Positions 42,696 through 50,468 of a stretch of 64,000 nt of DNA are shown here, piece after piece. The position numbers were made by a program, and so were the translations under genes. Origin of the DNA: JACCTU01 sp963769665. Its GTDB lineage: Bacteria; Actinomycetota; Thermoleophilia; Gaiellales; Gaiellaceae. Numbering within the stretch: position 1 is the stretch's first letter; the number at the start of each line of letters is the position of its first letter. The notes under the pieces are model-generated. The model was not told the origin of the DNA. It saw nothing but the letters and a program-made list of their open reading frames with translations, and did no database searches. The stretch covers positions 2,170,001 to 2,234,000 of the forward strand of contig CAVYMQ010000003.1 of the NCBI GenBank assembly GCA_963769665.1. The letters run 5' to 3'.

Positions 42696-42860
42696 GGGAG
42701 GGCTTGGTGGAACGGGCCTCGTTGCCGGGGTGCGCTGGGTGGTGCGAGGCAAGGACGCAGGGAGCGTTCGTATCCGGTGGATACGGGCGCGACTGAGGAC
42801 GCCGCATCGCGCCGCCCAGCGCGGCCCGGCAGCACAGCGCCCGTTTCGCCGAGCTCTCCC
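42696..42860 (+). ncRNA. candidate structured RNA, long rod with symmetric internal loop
   Basis: No gene is here, but almost the whole stretch pairs with itself. Stem 1 is 22 bp (42696-42717 with 42839-42860). Stem 2 is 7 bp (42723-42729 with 42825-42831). Stem 3 is 16 bp (42732-42747 with 42807-42822). Stem 4 is a 12-bp tip (42764-42775 with 42779-42790) with loop GGU. A 16+16 nt internal loop separates stems 3 and 4, and AGGACGC occurs on both sides of it. Of about 58 pairs, 9 are G-U on the plus strand and would be A-C mismatches on the other, so plus-strand transcription is favoured. It does not match RNase P, tmRNA or SRP signatures. No clear promoter or T-run was found. Confidence 0.55.
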
Positions 42861-43099
42861 TAAGGGAGCACGATGCGCGCGCCGGCCACCAACGGCCGAC
42901 CCGTGAGTCCGTTTCGCTGCTCGATCTTCCACACCCCGCCGCGCGGGTCGCCGCCGTAGCGGCTGCTCGCGATCGACCAGAGCGTGTCGCCTGCCTTCAC
43001 GGTGTAGGCCTGATCGGGTCCCGCGGCGGTCGAGGCCCTGGCCACGACAGCCCAGGCGACGGCCACGACGAGCACCAGGACGAGGATCCGTGCGAACAT
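42860..43099 (-). CDS. small membrane LysM protein under SOS control (YneA-like)
   Basis: 79 residues: a membrane span or signal anchor (about 2-24) and one LysM peptidoglycan-binding domain (about 31-78; YTVKAGDTLWSIASSRYGGD). This layout matches SOS-induced division inhibitors such as Bacillus YneA and resembles the LysM protein beside lexA in mycobacteria. The ATG lies inside a LexA-type box, with a second box upstream between -35 and -10 elements, so expression is expected on DNA damage. The promoter spacing implies an almost leaderless mRNA. lexA itself is not in the window. Function by analogy. Confidence 0.8.
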   Translation of the reverse strand: MFARILVLVLVVAVAWAVVARASTAAGPDQAYTVKAGDTLWSIASSRYGGDPRGGVWKIEQRNGLTGRPLVAGARIVLP

Positions 43100-43106
43100 G
43101 TGTTCG
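43093..43106 (-). promoter_or_regulatory. SOS box 1 (LexA operator) over the start codon
   Basis: Reads CGAACATGTGTTCG on the plus strand, matching the CGAAC-N4-GTTCG operator of Gram-positive LexA. It contains the LysM gene start codon (43097-43099). Confidence 0.8.
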
Positions 43107-43107
43107 G

Positions 43108-43136
43108 AGCGTAGCGAACACCTGTTCGTGTGTCAA
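43108..43136 (-). promoter_or_regulatory. promoter of the LysM gene
   Basis: Minus strand: -35 TTGACA (43136-43131), 17-bp spacer, -10 TACGCT (43113-43108). The predicted start is about 43099-43101, at or one to two nt before the ATG at 43099. Confidence 0.7.
43115..43128 (-). promoter_or_regulatory. SOS box 2 (LexA operator) in the promoter spacer
   Basis: Reads CGAACACCTGTTCG, the same CGAAC-N4-GTTCG pattern. It lies 22 bp centre to centre from box 1, about two helical turns, and between the -35 and -10 elements. Confidence 0.8.
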
Positions 43137-43139
43137 GGG

Positions 43140-44714
43140 CTACCGAACGACAGTCTGGCGCTGCGGGTTCATCGCGGCCGAGAGCGTCACGACGGGCCGC
43201 CCCACCGCGCGGAGCCTGAGCGGCCGGTAGGCCCGGAGCTTGAAGCTCCGGCCGCCGAGCCTGACGACGGCGTCCTCCTCGGCGCTCACCACGACCACGC
43301 CCGGGGCTCGCCTCACCTTCGCCCCCACGACCAACTCGGTGTGCCGCCAGTACGCCTGCTTCGCGCGGCAGCCGGCCGCGAGCGCATTGCGAACGGTCGC
43401 CCAGGACGGTCGGCGGCTTTTGTCCGCGCGGACGAGCCCCGCCTGCCAGCGGTCGAGGTTGGCCTCGTCGATCAGCCCGAAGAAGAGGAGCGAGCGCACC
43501 GACGGATCGCACGCGACCGACCGGATGAGCCGGTCGTAGATCTGCGCCTGCGCGCGCTCGGTGGTCGGTCGCACACTCTCGCGGCCGAAGTACGCGCGCC
43601 GCGAGCCGCTCGGGATCGCGACTTGCCAACCGACTTCGTCGAGCTTGAACGTCAACGGGCGTGGCGGCGGGGGAACAGGCTCGGGCGGCGCCGGAGCGGC
43701 GGGCGGCGGTTCGGGGATCGGCGGCACAGGCAGCACCGGAGGCTTGGGCCCCGGGATCGGAGGAGCAGGTTCGGGTGACACCGGCGGCACCGGAATCGGA
43801 ATCGGCGCCGGCGGCAGCGGCTCGGGTGCCGGCAGCGGCGGGGGCGGCACGACGACCGGCGGCTCTTCCGCGACGATCGGCTGGGCGGTCCCGTTGAACG
43901 CGTCCCAGAGCGCCTGCTTGATCCGGTCGAGGTTCGCGACGCCGGCGTTCGGCCATCGGTAGCCCTTGGTGAGCGAGTCGCGGTCGCGCGCCGGATACGG
44001 ATGGAAGCCGAACACGTCCATGATCGGCTTGTCGCGCTTGAGGCGCCGGTAGCCGATCCCGAGGTCGCGGATGAACTTCACCGGCGAGGTCGAGATGTTG
44101 CTCTTTGCGCGCGGCATGTCGTTGCCGCGCGGCGAGAGCCCGACGCCGACGACCGTGATCTCCGGATTGACCTCCTTGAGCGCGTCGTACGAGCGCGCGA
44201 GGAACGCCGCGAACGCGATCCCCGACGCGCCACGGCCGCGGCGGTCGAACTGCGGCTGCCAGAAGCGCGTCAGGTTCGGCTCGTTCCCGACGACGAACTC
44301 GGTCACCTGCGGATAGGTGCGCGCGACGAGCTGCAGCCATTCGACGAACTGGGCAGTCGCGCGCGGCGAACTCGTGATCGCGCGCGCCTTGCCGATGTGG
44401 ACGCCGAAGGAGAGATGGATTCCCTGCGCGGTCGCCCACGGGATCGAGCGGTCGAAGAACGGCTTCTCGCGGATCTCGAGCGGCTTGGCCGGATCCCAGT
44501 TGACCGTCATCTTGTTGGCGACCAGGCCGGTCTGGCGCAACTCGGAGAAGAACCACTCGCCCCCGTCGTCGTCGTACTTGCCACGGTCGTCCGAGACGCC
44601 GAAGATGACCGACGGCAACGACGGCGCGGGTTCGTCCGCGGCGTCGGCTCCGCCTGCTCCGGCGAGCATCAGGGCCGCGCCTGCGGCTGCAATCAACGTG
44701 AAAAGAACTCGCAT
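43140..44714 (-). CDS. secreted glycosidase-like TIM barrel with a proline-rich insertion
   Basis: 524 residues. Signal peptide (1-25), then a barrel resembling GH5/GH39-type clan A enzymes: strand VFGFHPY (234-240) and an NEP motif with Glu145 (FVVGNEPN) as the likely acid/base. A Pro-rich block of about 70 residues (284-353) interrupts the domain. It resumes with LDEVGW (358-363), whose Glu360 would be the nucleophile on the next strand. The end has a beta-sandwich-like segment. Substrate unknown. The insertion inside rather than after the barrel is unusual. Confidence 0.65.
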   Translation of the reverse strand: MRVLFTLIAAAGAALMLAGAGGADAADEPAPSLPSVIFGVSDDRGKYDDDGGEWFFSELRQTGLVANKMTVNWDPAKPLEIREKPFFDRSIPWATAQGIHLSFGVHIGKARAITSSPRATAQFVEWLQLVARTYPQVTEFVVGNEPNLTRFWQPQFDRRGRGASGIAFAAFLARSYDALKEVNPEITVVGVGLSPRGNDMPRAKSNISTSPVKFIRDLGIGYRRLKRDKPIMDVFGFHPYPARDRDSLTKGYRWPNAGVANLDRIKQALWDAFNGTAQPIVAEEPPVVVPPPPLPAPEPLPPAPIPIPVPPVSPEPAPPIPGPKPPVLPVPPIPEPPPAAPAPPEPVPPPPRPLTFKLDEVGWQVAIPSGSRRAYFGRESVRPTTERAQAQIYDRLIRSVACDPSVRSLLFFGLIDEANLDRWQAGLVRADKSRRPSWATVRNALAAGCRAKQAYWRHTELVVGAKVRRAPGVVVVSAEEDAVVRLGGRSFKLRAYRPLRLRAVGRPVVTLSAAMNPQRQTVVR

Positions 44715-44753
44715 GAGGGCGTCATCCGTCGTATCGACGGCAGGCGCGGCAGT

Positions 44754-45782
44754 CTACAGGCGGCTTTGGACGACGGCCTCGAGCAGCTTCTCGGGGCCAA
44801 AACGGACGGGATCGTCCGCGGGAAGCCCGGTTTCCGCTGCAGCCGCCTCGATCGCGGCGTGCGCCTCCGCCTCTTCGAGAAAGCGCGTGTTGACCGCGAC
44901 ACAGGCGACGCTGGCTGGCCGGGCGGGAAGCGAGAGTCGCTCGTGAAGCTCCACCAACGCGGAGAGCGAGGGCAGCGGGTGACCGGGGTACCCCTCGATC
45001 TCGGTCGTTCCGGCCAGGTGACACAACACATAGAGGTGTGGCGCGCTGCCGTGGATCAAGCCCATCGTCACGCCGGAGTACGCCGGATGGACGATCGAGC
45101 CCTGACCCTCGACGAAGAGCACGTCGGTGCCGCCGCGCCGGTACCCCTCGACGACGAGCCGCTCGGTTGCTCCGGCGATGAAGTCGGAGACGACCGCGTC
45201 GACCGCGATCCCCCACCCCGCGATCGCGATCCCGGTCTGACCGGTCGGAACGAACTGCGACGCAAGGCCACTCTCGCGCGCGGCACGGTCGAGCTCGAGC
45301 GACACCGTCATCTTCCCGATCGCGCAGTCGGAGCCGACGGTCAGGACGATGCACGTGTCGAGCTGCATGTTCTCGCCGGTCGGGACGTCGAGGTCGGCGG
45401 GGGCTTTGCGCAGGTCGCGGAGCTCGACGTTGTGTCGCGCAGCGAGCTCTGACAGCTCCGCGTCGTCGGAGACGAACTCGTGCAGGCCGTTCTCGAGATC
45501 GAGGCCCTTTGCGATGCAGCTCTTCAGCAGCTCACGCCACTCGGGCGGAAACCGGCCACCCTGCGTAGCGACGCCGACGAGGGCGGTCGTCGGGTTGAAG
45601 CAGAGCGAGTCGTTGACGCTCCCGACGATCGGGATGCCGTCGTACATCTCTCCTGCGCGTGTCGAGTCGAGGATCGCGACGACCGGCTCGGCGCCGTACG
45701 CGAGCACACCGCGCGCGGTCTTGCCGTAGTGCGGATCGTCCGAGCGACCCTCAGCGAGGATCAGGTATCGCTTCTCTGACAC
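44754..45782 (-). CDS. dgcN: DUF1611 / DgcN family protein, probable D-glutamate N-acetyltransferase
   Basis: 342 residues: an N-terminal Rossmann-like half (YLILAEGRSDDPHYG, PVVAILDSTRAGEMYDGIPI) and a C-terminal P-loop-like half (TVGSDCAIGKMTVSLEL; FVEGQGSIVHPAYSG). This is DUF1611, whose DgcN member acts with the racemase DgcA in D-amino-acid breakdown. The next gene upstream is such an enolase-family racemase, overlapping by 32 bp, so the pair is probably dgcA-dgcN. GTG start. Confidence 0.7.
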   Translation of the reverse strand: MSEKRYLILAEGRSDDPHYGKTARGVLAYGAEPVVAILDSTRAGEMYDGIPIVGSVNDSLCFNPTTALVGVATQGGRFPPEWRELLKSCIAKGLDLENGLHEFVSDDAELSELAARHNVELRDLRKAPADLDVPTGENMQLDTCIVLTVGSDCAIGKMTVSLELDRAARESGLASQFVPTGQTGIAIAGWGIAVDAVVSDFIAGATERLVVEGYRRGGTDVLFVEGQGSIVHPAYSGVTMGLIHGSAPHLYVLCHLAGTTEIEGYPGHPLPSLSALVELHERLSLPARPASVACVAVNTRFLEEAEAHAAIEAAAAETGLPADDPVRFGPEKLLEAVVQSRL

Positions 45783-46761
45783 CGAGCCCCGGCTCGTTCG
45801 AGGGAAGCTGCACGCCGTCGGAGAACTCGACGCCCGGCCACGGGTCGTAGGCGAGCAGCAGGTTGCCGTCGAGGTCGACGTGGTCCATCAACGACGCGAT
45901 CTGCGCACCTGCGGCGACGGAGAGACCGGACTCGACCATGCAGCCGAGCATCACGCCGAGGCCGAGCGCGCGCGCAGCGTGCGCCATGCGCACCGCTTCG
46001 CGGATCCCGCCCGACTTCGCGAGCTTGATGTTGATCCCGTGCGCACGCTCGGCGCACGCGGCGACGTCGGCGAGCGTGTGGCAGTCCTCGTCGACGAAGA
46101 TCGGCACGGGCGAGCGCCGCTTCAGCTCCGGGCCACCTGGATCGCCTGCGGGAAGCGGCTGCTCGCAGTAGTCGATCTCCAGCTGCGGCAGGTTCTCGAG
46201 CGCCTCGTCGAGCGTCCAGTACTCGTTCACGTCGACCTGGAGCGGACGGTCGGTCGCGGAGCGCACCGCGCGCACGCGCTCGACGTCGAGCCCGTCTCCT
46301 CCGCCGAGCTTGAGCTTCAGGCGCCGGAACCGTGGCGCCGCCAGCTCCGCACGCCGCGCCATGTCGTCTGGGTCGCCGAGCCAGACCGTCCACGACGTCG
46401 GCGGACCGGCGCGGCGCAACCCGAGGAGCCGCCACACCGGCTGGCCCGCGAGCTTCCCGCACAGGTCGTGCAACGCGGCGTCGAGCGCAGCGCGCGCGGC
46501 AAACTCTCGCTTCGGCAAACGCTCGAAGATCTCTTCGAGCGCATACGGGTCGTCACCGAGGAGCTCGGCGTGCTCTTCGACGTACGCGCGCGCCGAGTCG
46601 GCGGACTCGCCGTAGCGGTCGATCGGCGCCGCTTCGCCGAACCCGCTCACGTCGCCGTGCCGGAGCTCGACCTGGCAGAGCTCGACCTCTTCCTGTGAGC
46701 TGCGGGCGATCACGAACGTCTCCGCAAGGGGCACGGTCACGAGACGCGCGGTCAATTCCAC
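45751..46761 (-). CDS. dgcA: enolase-superfamily epimerase/racemase (DgcA or dipeptide epimerase)
   Basis: 336 residues of the muconate-lactonising subgroup. Catalytic lysines in RLKLKLGG, metal ligands in VDVNEYW, YCEQPLP and VDEDCH, and the second acid/base lysine in INIKLAKSGG. The usual relatives are L-Ala-D/L-Glu epimerases and the N-acetyl-D-glutamate racemase DgcA. Overlap with a dgcN-like gene favours DgcA; a murein-peptide epimerase role remains possible. Confidence 0.75.
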   Translation of the reverse strand: MELTARLVTVPLAETFVIARSSQEEVELCQVELRHGDVSGFGEAAPIDRYGESADSARAYVEEHAELLGDDPYALEEIFERLPKREFAARAALDAALHDLCGKLAGQPVWRLLGLRRAGPPTSWTVWLGDPDDMARRAELAAPRFRRLKLKLGGGDGLDVERVRAVRSATDRPLQVDVNEYWTLDEALENLPQLEIDYCEQPLPAGDPGGPELKRRSPVPIFVDEDCHTLADVAACAERAHGINIKLAKSGGIREAVRMAHAARALGLGVMLGCMVESGLSVAAGAQIASLMDHVDLDGNLLLAYDPWPGVEFSDGVQLPSNEPGLGVREAIPDPR

Positions 46762-46826
46762 GAGCGAAGCCTAGCCCGCTATTCTCACCCGCTCACAGGG
46801 TTATCGCGACTAGGGGGAGGCGTAAC

Positions 46827-47810
46827 TTGAGAGCAATCTCCACACGCCGTCAGCGTGCGTTTGTCCTGTTCATCGTCGTGCTCGCCGGCCTCACGGCCTG
46901 GTCGGTCACGCCCGCCGCCGCCGCGAAGCCGAAAGCGTCGAAGGCAGTGAGCCTCGCCTACTGCCTGGAGCTTCCGGGCGCGGCGATGTTCAACAGCCTG
47001 ACGCGGCTTGCGTCGTCGAACACGGCGCGAAGCACCGACGGCCGCAGTGAGAAGAACACGAGCGCGATCATGGCCGACAGCACCATTCCTTCCGGCGAAG
47101 CGTCGGCGACGTCGACCTCGTTCCGCGCCACGATCCCGGTGTACTTCCACGTGATCACCGACGGTTCCGCCGGCTACCTGTCCAAGGCGACGGTCAAAGC
47201 GCAGATCAACGTGCTGAACCGAGCCTTCGCCGGGGGCTACGGGGGCGTGAACACGGGCTTCCAGTTCACGCTCAAGCAGACGACCTACACCGACAATGCC
47301 GCGTGGTTCGCGCAGGAGACCTTCGCAGCCGAAGTGGCGATGAAGGAGGCGCTCCAGACCGGAGACGCGAGGACGCTCAACCTCTACTCGACGAGCGGCG
47401 GAGGGTTCCTCGGCTGGGCGTACTACCCGAAGATCGTCACGTCGCAGAAGAACGACGTGCTCGACGGAACCTTGATCCACTACGGCTCCGTTCCGGGCGG
47501 TCCGATCACGAACTTCAACCTGGGTCACACCGCGACGCACGAGGTCGGTCACTGGCTCGGGCTCGCGCACACGTTCGAGCAAGGGTGTCAGGGCCACGGC
47601 GACTCCGTCGACGACACGCCCGCGATGTCGATCCCGACGTCCGGCTGTCCCAGCGGCAAGGACACGTGCCCCGAGCCCGGACTCGACCCGATTCACAACT
47701 ACATGGATTACTCGTACGACACCTGTTACAACCAGTTCACGGCCGGGCAAGCCGCGCGGATGCAGCAGCAGTGGCTGCACTGGCGCGTCAAGCACGGCTA
47801 CCACGATTAG
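46827..47810 (+). CDS. secreted M43-family zinc metalloprotease, copy 1
   Basis: 327 residues from a TTG at 46827, 6 nt after GGGGGAGG; there is no suitable ATG. Signal peptide of about 31 residues, a short linker, then a pappalysin/cytophagalysin domain. Zinc motif HEVGHWLGLAH (238-248) and Met-turn NYMDYSYD near 290. Cysteines in FEQGCQGHG, SGCPSG and DTCPEPG suggest disulfides in the secreted protein. 10 nt before a second homologous gene. Divergent from dgcA. Confidence 0.88.
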   Translation: MRAISTRRQRAFVLFIVVLAGLTAWSVTPAAAAKPKASKAVSLAYCLELPGAAMFNSLTRLASSNTARSTDGRSEKNTSAIMADSTIPSGEASATSTSFRATIPVYFHVITDGSAGYLSKATVKAQINVLNRAFAGGYGGVNTGFQFTLKQTTYTDNAAWFAQETFAAEVAMKEALQTGDARTLNLYSTSGGGFLGWAYYPKIVTSQKNDVLDGTLIHYGSVPGGPITNFNLGHTATHEVGHWLGLAHTFEQGCQGHGDSVDDTPAMSIPTSGCPSGKDTCPEPGLDPIHNYMDYSYDTCYNQFTAGQAARMQQQWLHWRVKHGYHD

Positions 47811-47820
47811 GGGAGACGGA

Positions 47821-48777
47821 ATGACATCGACCAAGGCCCGCCTCCGTGTCGGAGTGCTGCTTGCACTTCTCACGGCGATCTCGACCGGAGTCTCGGTGGC
47901 ACCCGCCGCGGCGGCTCCGAGCACGGCTGACCAGTCGGCCAACTGCAACCCGCTCGCCACAGAGGGTGCGGCGACGTTCAGCCTGTTCGGCGGAAGCTCA
48001 GCGGCCGCACGCGGCGGCGATGCCCGCGAGCCGGACCTCGGCCAGGTCCACACGGAGCTCCCGGCATCAGCGAAGGGCAAGGCCAGGAAGAACTTCCGAC
48101 AATCCGTGCCCGTCTGGTTCCACGTCGTCAGCGACGGTGCAATCGGGAACATCTCGAACACGGTGATCCAGGAGCAGATGAACGTGCTCAACCTCGCGTT
48201 CGGCGGCGTCTACGGAGGCGTGAACACCGGGTTCTCGTTCAGGCTGGCCGGGGTCACGCGCACGAACAACGCTGCCTGGCACTACTCGGCAATCAGCGGC
48301 GCCGCCGCGCATGCGATGAAGCGGGCACTGCACCGTGGCGGTCCCGAGACGTTGAACATCTACGCGACGACCGCGGAGGACTACCTCGGCTGGGCCTACC
48401 TGCCCGACATCGTCACGAAGCCGGGGCAGGCGTACCTCGACGGGATCGTCGTCGACTGGGAGTCCATGCCGGGCGCGTCGACGAGGTACGCCGGGCAGTA
48501 CGACCGCGGCCAGACGGCGACTCACGAGGCCGGCCACTGGCTGAACCTCGAGCACACGTTCTTCGGCGGCTGCAACGCGAAGGGTGACTTCGTCGACGAC
48601 ACGCCGGCGCAGAAGGTCCCGACGAACGGCTGTCCGGAAGGCCAGGACACATGCCGCGAGCCGGGGTTCGACCCGATCCACAACTACATGGACTACTCGT
48701 ACGACTCCTGCTACTGGGAGTTCACCGCGGGCCAGACGCAGCGCATGCGCGACGCCTGGCTCCTCTGGCGCGCGTAG
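47821..48777 (+). CDS. secreted M43-family zinc metalloprotease, copy 2
   Basis: 318 residues, clearly paralogous to copy 1 (shared YGGVNTGF, LGWAY, PIHNYMDYSYD). Signal peptide of about 32 residues. The zinc motif is HEAGHWLNLEH (235-245): the usual Gly between the second and third His is Asn242, though all ligands are present. Cysteines match copy 1. Co-transcribed and followed by a strong terminator. Confidence 0.87.
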   Translation: MTSTKARLRVGVLLALLTAISTGVSVAPAAAAPSTADQSANCNPLATEGAATFSLFGGSSAAARGGDAREPDLGQVHTELPASAKGKARKNFRQSVPVWFHVVSDGAIGNISNTVIQEQMNVLNLAFGGVYGGVNTGFSFRLAGVTRTNNAAWHYSAISGAAAHAMKRALHRGGPETLNIYATTAEDYLGWAYLPDIVTKPGQAYLDGIVVDWESMPGASTRYAGQYDRGQTATHEAGHWLNLEHTFFGGCNAKGDFVDDTPAQKVPTNGCPEGQDTCREPGFDPIHNYMDYSYDSCYWEFTAGQTQRMRDAWLLWRA

Positions 48778-48801
48778 CGCCGGAGCACGACCAATGTGAG
48801 G

Positions 48802-48828
48802 ACGGGCCGGCGCAAGCCGGCCCGTTTT
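48802..48828 (+). terminator. rho-independent terminator after the M43 pair
   Basis: Perfect 10-bp stem ACGGGCCGGC/GCCGGCCCGT (48802-48811 with 48816-48825), GCAA tetraloop, then TTT. It is 25 nt past the second protease and before tRNA-Arg. Confidence 0.9.
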
Positions 48829-48853
48829 CGTTCGGGCTAGACTCCCTCTTCCA

Positions 48854-48926
<73 letters not shown>

Positions 48927-48946
48927 TCGACAGTCTGTTCTAACGG

Positions 48947-49660
48947 TCAAGGCGCGCGGATCGTTCGCCACGAGTCCCAGGTGATCTTGAGGATGATCGC
49001 AGTGATAGCGAGACCGATGAGCGGATCGGCAATCCCGAACCCGAGCGCCACGACGATCGCGCTCAAAACGACGCCTAGGCTGACCAACGCGTCTGCGCGC
49101 GCGTGGTTTCCGTCGGCGACGAGCGCCGGGCTGTCCAGCCGCCGTCCAGCGCGCAAACGAACGTAAGCAGCGATCTCGTTACCCACGAAGCCGATGACGC
49201 CTGCGCCGGCGAGCGCCCACAGGTGGGTCAGCTCCTGGGGGTCGATCAGCCGCATCACGCTTTCGTAGAGAGCGACGCAGGCGCTGACGAAGATCGCGAA
49301 CACGACGAAGTAGCCCGCGCCCGTCTCAGCGCGGGCGCTGCGCAGCAGGAACGCCGCGCCGAGCGGGAGCGCGGTCAGCGCGTCGCCGAAGTTGTGGATC
49401 AGGTCCGCGAGGAGCGCGACACTGTCACTTAGGACGAAGATCGCAGCTTGCGCCAGGGCCGTCGCGAGCAGGATCGCGAGGCTGATTGAGACCGCTCGGA
49501 CGCCCTCGTGCGACCGGACGATGGATGGGTCCACGAGCCCGTGGGAGTGGCCGTGCGCGTGCGTGTGCGGGCCCTCGCCGTGATCGTGCACGAACGCGTC
49601 GTCGTGCCCGTGGTCGTCGTGGGCGTGCGTGTGGTCAGCGGTGGCGAGAGAGAGATGCAT
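48947..49660 (-). CDS. cation diffusion facilitator (CDF) metal transporter, short
   Basis: Probable zinc or similar divalent-metal exporter, 237 residues. A cytoplasmic N-terminal tail holds about a dozen His in the first 41 residues (HTHAHDDHGHDD and HTHAHGHSHG). About six membrane spans follow, with metal-site motifs HNFGD (89-93) and HARAD (near 185-189). The chain ends after the sixth span (TWDSWRTIRAP), so the usual cytoplasmic C-terminal dimer domain is missing. No metal regulator is nearby. Confidence 0.88.
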   Translation of the reverse strand: MHLSLATADHTHAHDDHGHDDAFVHDHGEGPHTHAHGHSHGLVDPSIVRSHEGVRAVSISLAILLATALAQAAIFVLSDSVALLADLIHNFGDALTALPLGAAFLLRSARAETGAGYFVVFAIFVSACVALYESVMRLIDPQELTHLWALAGAGVIGFVGNEIAAYVRLRAGRRLDSPALVADGNHARADALVSLGVVLSAIVVALGFGIADPLIGLAITAIILKITWDSWRTIRAP

Positions 49661-49781
49661 GAAGCGGAAACCTATTGGGCGTCGGCGCTTCCAGGGGTTA
49701 TCCTGCCGGCCACTCGCGGTTTTAGGAAACCTTCATGACTCGGCGCTACCTTGCGTCCGTTCAACTTCGAAAGGACGCTTG

Positions 49782-50459
49782 ATGAGACGCATCACCTCTG
49801 TTCTGCTCGTGCTCGGGCTGCTCGTCGGCGTCGGGGCCGCCGTCGCCGTTGCGAAAGCTCCCGGCAAGGCGAAGCCTCGCGCGGCGAAGGTTCAACAGCG
49901 GGGGCTCCTGCCCGCTGCGGCCGCGTATCTCGGCGTGACGCCGGCCGTGCTTCGGACCGAGCTCCGGTCCGGCAAATCGCTCGCCCAGGTCGCGACCGCC
50001 AAGGGCAAGTCGGTCGACGGGCTGAAAGCCGCGCTCGTCGCCGCGATCAAGACGAGGGTCGACGCTGCGAAGGCCTCCGGCAAGCTGAACGCCGCTCGCG
50101 CTGATCGGTTGCTGCAGCGCGCGCCGCAGCTCGTCGAGCGGCTGGTCAACGCGACGCCGCGCGCGCGGACACTGCGCGCGAAGGGCGCACGCGGCGGGCT
50201 GCTCAAGGTCGCTGCGACCTACCTCGGCGTGACGAACGCACAGCTCGTGACCGACCTCCGTGCGGGCAAGTCGCTCGCGCAGGTCGCCACCGCGAAGAAC
50301 AAGTCGGTCGACGGACTGAAGCAGGCGCTGCTCGCAGCCCTGAAGCAGAAGGTCGACGCGGCGGTCGCCGCGGGCAGGCTTCCCGCCGCCCGCGCGCAGA
50401 AGCTGCTCGAGCGCGCACCCGCGCACATCGAGCGGCTCGTCAACCGCTCGCGGAGGTAA
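49782..50459 (+). CDS. secreted protein of two tandem repeats
   Basis: 225 residues: signal peptide (1-24), basic linker, then two homologous units of about 82 residues (about 41-124 and 140-222). Each has a YLGVT start, the near-identical KSLAQVATAKxKSVDGLK core and an ARAxxLLxRAP end. The units differ enough to be old duplicates. Helical; rich in Ala, Lys and Arg. Function unknown. ATG at 49782, downstream of an AAAGGA ribosome site. Confidence 0.8.
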   Translation: MRRITSVLLVLGLLVGVGAAVAVAKAPGKAKPRAAKVQQRGLLPAAAAYLGVTPAVLRTELRSGKSLAQVATAKGKSVDGLKAALVAAIKTRVDAAKASGKLNAARADRLLQRAPQLVERLVNATPRARTLRAKGARGGLLKVAATYLGVTNAQLVTDLRAGKSLAQVATAKNKSVDGLKQALLAALKQKVDAAVAAGRLPAARAQKLLERAPAHIERLVNRSRR

Positions 50460-50468
50460 CACCGGGTC

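Noticed and set aside
42651..42860. RNase P RNA, tmRNA or SRP RNA
   Set aside because: None of their hallmark sequences (GAGGAAAGTCC, tmRNA tag frame, GGAAGCAGCC-type SRP loop) is present.
43561..43962. Gly-rich plus-strand frame
   Set aside because: Exact antisense of the Pro-rich insertion in the glycosidase-like gene (Pro codons read backwards give Gly).
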